From a virus: DNA of 35,894 nt. This document shows, piece after piece, positions 29,985-35,894 of the stretch. The position numbers and the translations under genes were made by a program. Within the stretch, counting starts at the first letter, position 1. Each line of letters starts with the position of its first letter. The stretch lies in IMG/VR virus record IMGVR_UViG_3300006923_000069, positions 1 to 35,894 of that record. One strand, 5' to 3'. The notes below the pieces were generated by a model, which was not told where the DNA came from, ran no database searches, and saw only the letters and a list, made by a program, of their open reading frames with translations.

Positions 29985-30013
29985 ATTATAACATACTTTG
30001 ATAAGTTTGTCAA
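29985..30013 (-). promoter_or_regulatory. Sigma70-type promoter for the exported barrel-like protein
   Basis: Minus strand TTGACA (30013-30008), 17-bp spacer ending in GTATGT, TATAAT (29990-29985), starting two bases after the glnII stop codon. Confidence 0.88.
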
Positions 30014-30014
30014 A

Positions 30015-31043
30015 TTATTTTTTTGTTGATCCTATGATCACCGAAGCAACTTCATATGGATCACAATTGGATGCTGGTCTCCTGTCTTCGATATAACCAG
30101 CCCAATCGTTATCAACCATTGCTTGTGGTATTCTAATGCTAGCACCACGATCACCAACGCCATATGAAAATGTATCAATATGTTGGGTCTCATGAAGTCC
30201 AGTCAAACGTTTCTCGTTATCTGAGCCATAAACCGCCATGTGTTGATCTTTGTTCTCCTTGAATGATTCCATAAGGTCTACAATTCCTTGTTCTCCACGG
30301 GTTCCTGCTCTCATCCAGTTGGTTGAGAAGTTTGTATGACATCCTGATCCGTTCCAATCACCAGCAACTGGTTTTGGGTGTAAATTGATGCCATATCCTG
30401 ATTTCTCCGCTAATTTAGATAGAACATAACGGGAAACCCATAAGTCGTCACATGCTTTCAAAGTATCATCAGAAAAACATTGATATTCCCATTGCCCTAA
30501 TGCTACTTCTGCATTAACGCCTGTTATTTTTATATTCATCTTTAAGCACGTATGCATGTGCTCTTCAACTAATTCTCTCCCAACGGCGTTAAATGAACCA
30601 ACACTGCAATAATAAAGTCCTTGAGGGGGTGGTGCGAAATGCTCTCTCCACCCAAGAATAAGCTTGGGTTTTTCCATGATGAAGTACTCTTGTTCAAAGC
30701 CCCACCAAAATCCTTCTTTACAACCTTCATGAAGTCCACGAAGAGCAGCACGAGAATTGGAAGAGTGAGGAGTTCCATCAATATTATTGACTTCACATAG
30801 AATAATAAAGTGTCTAGGTTTATAACAATAGGTTCTCACAGGCTTCAGAATGCACTCAGATGCAGATCCGGGAGCTTGTTGTGTTGATGATCCGTCAAAG
30901 TTCCAGACGGGACAGTGTTCAACGGGGAAACTCATGTTTGTCACAGAGTATCCTAAGTGGTCAAAGTCGCCAACTTTGATTTTTGAACGCAAATTGGCTG
31001 TTTTGTAACCGTCAAGCCAAACGTATTCTAAGATAGTACTCAT
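30015..31043 (-). CDS. Glutamine synthetase, type II (GlnII/eukaryote-like), 342 aa
   Basis: Joins ammonia to glutamate with ATP to form glutamine. The GSII signatures are complete: WNFDGSST (47-54), GFEQEYF (115-121, metal-binding Glu117 and Glu119), AGDWNGSGCHTNFST (227-241), then GLHETQHIDTFSYGVGDRG with ASIRIP, and EDRRPASNCDPYEV near the end. The length matches the type II family (330-370), not the 470-aa bacterial GSI, and no adenylylation tail is present. The ATG at 31043 has AGGAA. It follows the tubulin-like gene by 1 nt, and an internal promoter-like element lies within that gene. A phage GlnII implies infection in nitrogen-limited cells or a need to keep glutamine high for nucleotide synthesis. 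Confidence 0.95.
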   Translation of the reverse strand: MSTILEYVWLDGYKTANLRSKIKVGDFDHLGYSVTNMSFPVEHCPVWNFDGSSTQQAPGSASECILKPVRTYCYKPRHFIILCEVNNIDGTPHSSNSRAALRGLHEGCKEGFWWGFEQEYFIMEKPKLILGWREHFAPPPQGLYYCSVGSFNAVGRELVEEHMHTCLKMNIKITGVNAEVALGQWEYQCFSDDTLKACDDLWVSRYVLSKLAEKSGYGINLHPKPVAGDWNGSGCHTNFSTNWMRAGTRGEQGIVDLMESFKENKDQHMAVYGSDNEKRLTGLHETQHIDTFSYGVGDRGASIRIPQAMVDNDWAGYIEDRRPASNCDPYEVASVIIGSTKK

Positions 31044-31044
31044 T

Positions 31045-31857
31045 TTATTGTTCCTGTATATAATGTGTGAATTTTATTGAATAAAAATAAGAAATATTGG
31101 ATGAATTTTCCCATAAGCCAAAAGATGACTCTATGTCTTTCTCTTTATCTAAAACAACATGCTTCTTAACATTTGTTAAAAAGGTTTTATTATTCTTTTT
31201 ATCTTCTTCACTAATACTATATAAATAACATGATTCTGTAATGTTGTCAAGTAAAAAGTATAAGTTTTCTTGATTATTTTCTATGTCTCCGATGCTCACG
31301 GTACGAATTCGGGAGATCGCCTTTGGCTCATGATGAGAGCCCATAAATGGTTCGGTATTTGCGAAATATCCATAGTTTGAGATGAAATTGATAATAGCGT
31401 TATCTATATTGTCATAATAGTTCTCGATTGTACCTTCCCCAACAAACTCTTCTATCTGGGTATTCGAAAACAACCACAATACGTCAATCATGCCAGATCT
31501 TGCATATTGCTGTAAAACGTTGAAAACCACTCGTTCTTGCTTGGTTTGAGTCTTCGAGAGAAGAATGGGATCGGACGATATATGGATCACATTTAGGTTT
31601 CGGTCCTTAAGTTGTTCCAATATTGCCAAACATGCACCAGAAACCTTTCCAGCTCCTGATGTGATAAGCCAGATGTCTTGTTGTTTTCCAAGTCTCAGCT
31701 TATTTGCCATTTTAGGGACGCTAGCTTCGTATTCTTCGTGCGTTGAACACTTCGGAAGGTGTTTACCCCCGTCAACAACTATCGTCCGTATATTGCCATT
31801 CTTGGGCATTTTAGAGCATATGTTTTTTCCTGCTTCTCCAAGTCCTATAATTACCAT
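31045..31857 (-). CDS. Tubulin/FtsZ-like protein, divergent, 270 aa
   Basis: The N-terminus MVIIGLGEAGKNICSKM matches the FtsZ/tubulin opening (I-x-G-x-G-x-x-G-x-N). After IRTIVVDGG and DIWLITSGAGKVSGACLAIL (64-80) comes the tubulin signature position (G-G-G-T-G-S-G in canonical members), here S-G-A-G-K-V-S-G. VIHISSDPILLSK and a helix followed by DVLWLFSN continue the fold. The T4 loop is altered, so GTP binding is possible but not assured. The C-terminal half is short. It could form filaments as phage PhuZ/TubZ do, or be a non-polymerising relative. The ATG at 31857 has AAGGAG, 1 nt after the 82-aa gene. Confidence 0.65.
   Translation of the reverse strand: MVIIGLGEAGKNICSKMPKNGNIRTIVVDGGKHLPKCSTHEEYEASVPKMANKLRLGKQQDIWLITSGAGKVSGACLAILEQLKDRNLNVIHISSDPILLSKTQTKQERVVFNVLQQYARSGMIDVLWLFSNTQIEEFVGEGTIENYYDNIDNAIINFISNYGYFANTEPFMGSHHEPKAISRIRTVSIGDIENNQENLYFLLDNITESCYLYSISEEDKKNNKTFLTNVKKHVVLDKEKDIESSFGLWENSSNISYFYSIKFTHYIQEQ
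31222..31250 (-). promoter_or_regulatory. Possible internal promoter before glnII
   Basis: Minus strand TTGACA (31250-31245), 17-bp spacer ending in CATGT, TATTTA (31227-31222), with the same TG upstream of the -10 as the main promoters. It lies within the tubulin-like gene, about 180 nt before the GlnII start. Confidence 0.45.
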
Positions 31858-31858
31858 T

Positions 31859-32107
31859 TTATCTCCTTATCAGTTCAACATCGATATTGTCTGTATCGAA
31901 TTCTATCCACACTCTTGCTCCACAACTCAAAGGTTTGTGAGGTCTATAGACGACCCTGCCTATCTCAACTCCATCCTTTGTTTTGAGAACGGCTTCATGA
32001 GCATAGTCATTCTCTTTATATGTTTTTACTGTTAGGACAGGTTCGTCGGTTCCTTCTTTTGTATTCTTCCGAATCTTATGTTGATTAACATGTATTATTT
32101 TTTTCAT
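31859..32107 (-). CDS. Conserved phage protein of unknown function, 82 aa
   Basis: MKKIIHVNQHKIRKNTKEGT, then EPVLTVKTYKENDYAHEAVL and VVYRPHKPLSCGARVWIEFD. I believe this small protein, with its I-H-V-N-Q-H-K-I-R opening and P-L-S-C-G-A-R-V-W-I-E end, is conserved in T4-like marine phages, where its function is unknown. The ATG overlaps the polymerase stop by 4 nt (32107/32104). It is co-transcribed with the tubulin-like gene. Confidence 0.8.
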   Translation of the reverse strand: MKKIIHVNQHKIRKNTKEGTDEPVLTVKTYKENDYAHEAVLKTKDGVEIGRVVYRPHKPLSCGARVWIEFDTDNIDVELIRR

Positions 32108-33288
32108 TGTATTTTCTCCATTGATCCAAGGGTCTTGCCCATTGAAACATTTACTTTGAACTCTCCAAGTTTTGTGTCGGAGAATATCTCAATAAGTTTT
32201 CTTATCTCGTCTCGTTCTGTCGAGTGAACGTCTAATATAATTGAATCGTGCACAAGGAACGCTACATTTGTTCTGAGGTTTCGGCAGAATCGATGGATGG
32301 CGTTTGCCCTATCAAGGAAATTGTCCGACGAAGTTGATTGGATGAGATAGTTGAGTGCATGGAAATCATCTGAAGGTATTGCTCTTCCAAACGGAGTAGT
32401 GACAACTCCCTCTGCATAATGTTTCTCCAAGACCTTTGTTTTGTCGTAATACTCAGTATCGACTGCTGTTGAAGTTGGGTTGTATAGCCATGCAAATATC
32501 TTTGTCTTCGCATCAGCTCTAGAAATATTATCATCAAAAATATTGTTTTGATTGAAATCATGAATGTCTCCTGTGGGTTGTGGGTGCCCGGAGAGGTGTA
32601 GTAGGGTCCTTAACTCGGCACCATTGAAGTCAAGTTCCACAAAGCCGTCATATTTAGGCACGATAATGTCTCTTATTTCCTTCTTTAAGTTAAGAATGGG
32701 GAAAGACCCCTCCTCAAGTCCCAAACGGCCTGTAACGGTCCCATAGGGGTTGTAACGGACAAATACCTGTTGTTCCCAATATCTCTTGGCGAGATACATT
32801 GCTTTCTGGTCTGTTTGTGCGAATCTCTTGAGGAGAGGCCAATTTACTCTCACCTCTTGGTCGGCAATCTCTTTGCAAGTTACCGTTATATCGTGAAGTA
32901 AGCGGTAATGAGCAGGTCTTTCGTTGTTCTCGAGAACCCACTCGGTTATTTCGTTGAAAGTCTCGTAATAATGAGCAACATGGCTCTTTGGAACGAGATC
33001 ATAAAAGCAAACGTCTGAAAGTTTCACTCCTGAATGGATGAATGAACGAACATGTGCTTTTATTCTTTTCTCATGTGTTTCCCATCTCGTTTTGAGATGT
33101 TCGGGACACATCTCGGAAACTGTCTTGCCGTTGGCATATATTCTTGCCAACTGAACATCGAGATCTCCAATATGGGATGACCAATCCCAAGTAGCTGTGA
33201 GGGTATCGTTTGGCTTACGAAAACGTAATTTGCCATTCGAGAAATAGCCCAAACACTCTTTCTTGTCGTCAATAACTTGAAATATCAT
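32104..33288 (-). CDS. Family A DNA polymerase, short form, 394 aa
   Basis: DNA polymerase I-type polymerase domain. Motifs: NPYGTVTGRLG (180-190), motif A VELDFNGAELR (217-227, Asp220), motif B R-A-D-A-K-T-K-I-F-A-W-L-Y (257-269: Arg, Lys, Phe, Tyr at the canonical spacing), LNYLIQSTSSDNF (312-324) and motif C LVHDSI (345-350; the usual Glu after His-Asp is Ser). There is no 3'-5' exonuclease domain. The first about 150 residues are unfamiliar and short. The loss of the motif C Glu and of proofreading suggests a specialised (primer-processing or repair) role beside the DnaE enzyme. The ATG overlaps the upstream stop as TAATG. Confidence 0.9.
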   Translation of the reverse strand: MIFQVIDDKKECLGYFSNGKLRFRKPNDTLTATWDWSSHIGDLDVQLARIYANGKTVSEMCPEHLKTRWETHEKRIKAHVRSFIHSGVKLSDVCFYDLVPKSHVAHYYETFNEITEWVLENNERPAHYRLLHDITVTCKEIADQEVRVNWPLLKRFAQTDQKAMYLAKRYWEQQVFVRYNPYGTVTGRLGLEEGSFPILNLKKEIRDIIVPKYDGFVELDFNGAELRTLLHLSGHPQPTGDIHDFNQNNIFDDNISRADAKTKIFAWLYNPTSTAVDTEYYDKTKVLEKHYAEGVVTTPFGRAIPSDDFHALNYLIQSTSSDNFLDRANAIHRFCRNLRTNVAFLVHDSIILDVHSTERDEIRKLIEIFSDTKLGEFKVNVSMGKTLGSMEKIQ

Positions 33289-34526
33289 TAATCCTCCGAA
33301 TCAATTTCTATTGTATTTTGTTTGTTTAGATAATCATTCAGACCACCCGGTTTTTGATAGTAGGATGTTCTGTACTCATTATTAATATAACTTAATGCTC
33401 TGAAGTTGTCAAGTTTTTTGTAAAAGAAAGTTGCATTTTTTTCTAATCTGGCGAACTCGGCGGTATCGAATGTAAGATCCTCTTCTATATTTCTTATTTT
33501 AGCATATAATAGGTGAAATTGCAAATCGGAATAGTGATTATTTACTTCACCAACTGAAATTTGTTGTCTTACTTGGTTTGTTTGTGTTGTTTTAGTCTTT
33601 CCAAAGTATAAATTCTTTAATAATGGAAATCTACTTACGAATTGATTATAGTTTAATCTTAATTGATTCTTTAATTCTAATATATCTGTATGATATAATT
33701 GATTGTATAATAATTTATATATAGAATTATAATTAATTATATTATTATTAATTAAATACGCGCCCATGTGAGAATTCTCATTCGATGCAGCATCTGGGTT
33801 GGCGATCATTATCCATGGACAAATAAGTGAAATAGCGAAACCATGGTTCATAGCAACCTGTCGATATAGAAGGAAATTACTATCTTCCTTGAAGACCTCT
33901 GATTTAGTTTGATCGTTTCCACAATCTAAGTTTGCGATAGAAAACGCAAGTCCTGATGTGAAAATGTTTGAATGAGTGGATTTCTGCCATGCTGTCTGTG
34001 TAAAAGGCATATCAGGTCCCTTATTATGTAAAAAATTCAAAAAGTAGTTGACATATGAAGGAAAGTCTGGTATACTATTACTGTCTTTGTTTTGTATTAT
34101 TTGTTCTAGCACTTGTCCCATCAGATTTCCAATATATCTCTGATACATAACCTCAGGAGGTTCATATGACCTATAAACTTTAATGTTTGATAAAAACGGA
34201 TGTTGCTCATTAAAAGCAATTTGTCCACCACCAGCAGATAATGTCTGCTTATAATCCGCCAAGAAACCTTCCATAGCATCCACAGCGAAATTCACACCTC
34301 TTACAGACATTGAAGAGCCGTATTTGATACTGCTCTGCTTCGGAAACACAGAATTCATGCTCTTATCCACTCTTCCATAGAAGACAGTCTCAAAGCTGTT
34401 GATATCGGCAATACCTGCTTTTCTGGTTCCGTCGGCATTTTCATATGCATTGCCGTAATAACGACTTCTCTCTTGAAAGAGGTATTTCAAACTCTTTGTT
34501 TCATTTTTTCCATTATATTTAGCCAT
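33288..34526 (-). CDS. Unidentified protein, possibly virion-associated, 412 aa
   Basis: No family recognised. It is Asn/Gln/Tyr-rich with many short polar segments (NENSHMGAYLINNNIINYNS), of the type seen in phage structural proteins. The middle contains an Asn-rich stretch, and the C-terminal half is helical. I chose the ATG at 34526 (MAKYNGKNETKSL), 6-7 bases after GGAG, over the frame extending to 34580, which enters the upstream gene. The codons near 33384-33412 contain a promoter-like element that may help drive the polymerase. Confidence 0.7.
   Translation of the reverse strand: MAKYNGKNETKSLKYLFQERSRYYGNAYENADGTRKAGIADINSFETVFYGRVDKSMNSVFPKQSSIKYGSSMSVRGVNFAVDAMEGFLADYKQTLSAGGGQIAFNEQHPFLSNIKVYRSYEPPEVMYQRYIGNLMGQVLEQIIQNKDSNSIPDFPSYVNYFLNFLHNKGPDMPFTQTAWQKSTHSNIFTSGLAFSIANLDCGNDQTKSEVFKEDSNFLLYRQVAMNHGFAISLICPWIMIANPDAASNENSHMGAYLINNNIINYNSIYKLLYNQLYHTDILELKNQLRLNYNQFVSRFPLLKNLYFGKTKTTQTNQVRQQISVGEVNNHYSDLQFHLLYAKIRNIEEDLTFDTAEFARLEKNATFFYKKLDNFRALSYINNEYRTSYYQKPGGLNDYLNKQNTIEIDSED
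33384..33412 (-). promoter_or_regulatory. Possible internal promoter before the family A polymerase
   Basis: Minus strand TTGACA (33412-33407), 17-bp spacer, TATATT (33389-33384). It lacks the usual TG before the -10. It lies within the upstream coding region about 95 nt before the polymerase start. Confidence 0.4.
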
Positions 34527-34531
34527 AATTA

Positions 34532-35894
34532 TTACTCCCCAATTACCTGAGCCTGTGTTAGTGATATAACGTTCCTGCAATTCTCTACACCTTCTATTAT
34601 CTCGTCTGGATCTCTTTCATCTATATTCGCATCACTAGAATCACGGAAAACTCGATCAAGTGAGGGTTTTATATTATCTATATTACCACTATATAAAAAT
34701 CTGCCCTCAACCGATGTTTCAAACTTCTGAGGAGTTATGGTTGCCTTAACACCTGTAACAAGGTGGTACCCTCCGATGCCCATCAAACGAGAAAAGTTAA
34801 TATCCTCAGCACTGTCCTTGATCTCTGAACCGGGAATATTTGGTCTTCCAAACTTCTGACCTCCGATTGCGAATGGATCTAGGTAGAACTGCATTCCGGG
34901 AAGTAATAGAAAGTTTCCAAACAAATTTAGTGAAACATTGTAGTATGTCGCCAATTGAGCATAATTGCCCAATCCTTGGCTCCGAAACATTCGGGACTCC
35001 CGAAGGTATTGAACGTTTTGTTTCGACCAAGATGCGTTCTTAAGTATTCCACGGTCCGCACCGATGTGAAAGTGTAAAATTCCTTCATTACTGTTATCAG
35101 TCGAAACTCCCGTTCCTGTTTCGATGTTTTTTGGTGGGGCATCAACGTATATAACCGCATACTCCATAACTTGGTGACCATAAAGGCCTGATGACAAATG
35201 AAGGGGAAAAATCTTGTTTATCTGATCTCCTTCCTGTAGAGTAAAAAAGTCTGTTCCGGAGTCTGTGGTTCCACCATCAACTTCGCTTGATTCCATAATC
35301 TCCTCAAAGTTTCTGGAATTTGGTTGTTCACCTATAACAATATCTCCACCCTTAAAAGCTCTCGCTGTTGAGGAAAGATCAATGCTTTTATTCGCTAAGA
35401 TATTTCCTTGTCTAAATAAGATACTCTTATCCTCTTCTCGAGTAAAGCATATCTCCGACAAGAAGCATCCGCACACATCGTTTACGAAAGTTTGCAAAAA
35501 CTCCATAACGGGCATGTTATAAAGATCAGTTCCTAATATCTCGTTCATAAACCAACTTTTATATCCGTCAATTGTTATTGGAATAGATGCAATTGGGCAG
35601 ATAAGAGTGTTTAACGGTGCATTTCCATCTTCGTCCGGAAGGAATGGTCGGAGATCAAAATCTGTTAAAATAATCTTTATGTTCTCGGCTCCAACGACTG
35701 GTGTGCCGGAAACATACTGACAATCCAATATTGTATATAGCAAATCTCCGAGAAAGAAGAAGCCAAATTGCGTTTGAGGGTTGATTGCTTCGTTTTGGAT
35801 TGTGTCATCTAGAGTGGTAGATAATGTTGGTACACTTTCGAAACTACCAAGCCTCTCAAAGTCTTCCATTGCTTTCTGGGCTATGGAGGCTCTA
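34532..35894 (-). CDS. Unidentified protein, probably structural, 5' end outside window
   Basis: The frame stays open to the right edge (in-frame codons R-A-S-I-A-Q-K-A before the ATG at 35869, without a ribosome site there), so the true start lies beyond 35894. The visible about 450 residues mix hydrophobic beta-type stretches (FGFFFLGDLLYTILDCQYVS, FGNFLLLPGMQFYLDPFAIG) with polar loops (SGTDFFTLQEGDQ), as in large phage virion proteins. No family is recognised. The stop is 6 nt before the next gene's ATG. Confidence 0.75.
   Translation of the reverse strand, partial: RASIAQKAMEDFERLGSFESVPTLSTTLDDTIQNEAINPQTQFGFFFLGDLLYTILDCQYVSGTPVVGAENIKIILTDFDLRPFLPDEDGNAPLNTLICPIASIPITIDGYKSWFMNEILGTDLYNMPVMEFLQTFVNDVCGCFLSEICFTREEDKSILFRQGNILANKSIDLSSTARAFKGGDIVIGEQPNSRNFEEIMESSEVDGGTTDSGTDFFTLQEGDQINKIFPLHLSSGLYGHQVMEYAVIYVDAPPKNIETGTGVSTDNSNEGILHFHIGADRGILKNASWSKQNVQYLRESRMFRSQGLGNYAQLATYYNVSLNLFGNFLLLPGMQFYLDPFAIGGQKFGRPNIPGSEIKDSAEDINFSRLMGIGGYHLVTGVKATITPQKFETSVEGRFLYSGNIDNIKPSLDRVFRDSSDANIDERDPDEIIEGVENCRNVISLTQAQVIGE

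Noticed and set aside
1-35894. CRISPR array, insertion sequence or attachment site
   Set aside because: No regular direct repeats with spacers, no transposase and no tRNA-end duplication were found. The repeated elements seen are promoters.

Overview
The window is part of a large double-stranded DNA phage genome, probably a large tailed phage of a Gram-negative and possibly marine host. It carries a near-complete replication and recombination set: two DNA polymerases, a DnaB-type helicase, a UvsX/RecA recombinase, a gp32-like ssDNA-binding protein and a 5'-3' exonuclease. It also carries nucleotide metabolism genes (dUTPase, B12-dependent ribonucleotide reductase, ThyX, adenosine deaminase), one tRNA, and two probable virion-type proteins at the right edge. 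Two lipoproteins and one exported barrel-like protein point to a Gram-negative host. The Glu/Pro/Ser-rich lipoprotein tails recall deltaproteobacteria-like marine bacteria, but that host guess is weak inference. Every confident gene lies on the minus strand, so transcription runs from high to low coordinates.

In transcription order: (1) 35894-30015 holds two large unidentified, probably structural proteins, a short family A DNA polymerase, a conserved 82-aa protein, a tubulin/FtsZ-like protein and a GlnII-type glutamine synthetase. (2) 29998-26127 holds single-gene units (exported barrel-like protein, PD-(D/E)XK nuclease, SH3-like protein), then ssDNA-binding protein, small lipoprotein and recombinase, closed by a strong intrinsic terminator. 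(3) 26116-20735 holds a 30-aa membrane peptide, a Zn/HNH-like protein, exonuclease, helicase, class II RNR and an Hc1-like protein. (4) 20722-15848 holds a structured leader, GroES-like protein, DUF3293-like protein, ThyX, SH3-like protein, two unknowns and a nucleotidyltransferase-like protein. (5) 15864-12685 holds a J-domain protein, a lipoprotein and a run of small Cys-rich and SH3-like proteins. (6) 12695-9498 holds the tRNA, an SH3-like protein, adenosine deaminase, ClpS, two micro-proteins, a VOC protein and a PiT phosphate transporter. (7) 9490-1 holds a ParB-like protein, the DnaE polymerase, a restriction-modification-like nuclease/methylase pair, a coiled-coil protein, two small proteins and dUTPase (cut by the window edge).

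These units are separated by at least fourteen copies of one promoter type (TTGACA, 16-17 bp, then TATAAT or close, usually with a TG two bases before the -10). Several upstream genes end inside the -35 box of the next promoter. The gene content suggests a phage that brings its own replisome, supplies dNTPs and recycles nucleosides, supplements host nitrogen (GlnII) and phosphate (PiT) uptake, and adjusts host proteostasis (ClpS, GroES-like, J-domain). The least explained parts are the nuclease/methylase pair, the structured leaders before the groES-like and ssb genes, the micro-ORFs and the expanded family of small SH3-like proteins. No gene-free stretch exceeds 300 bases. The longest gaps (20512-20734, 28329-28539, 28804-29010) hold promoters and leader structures described below.
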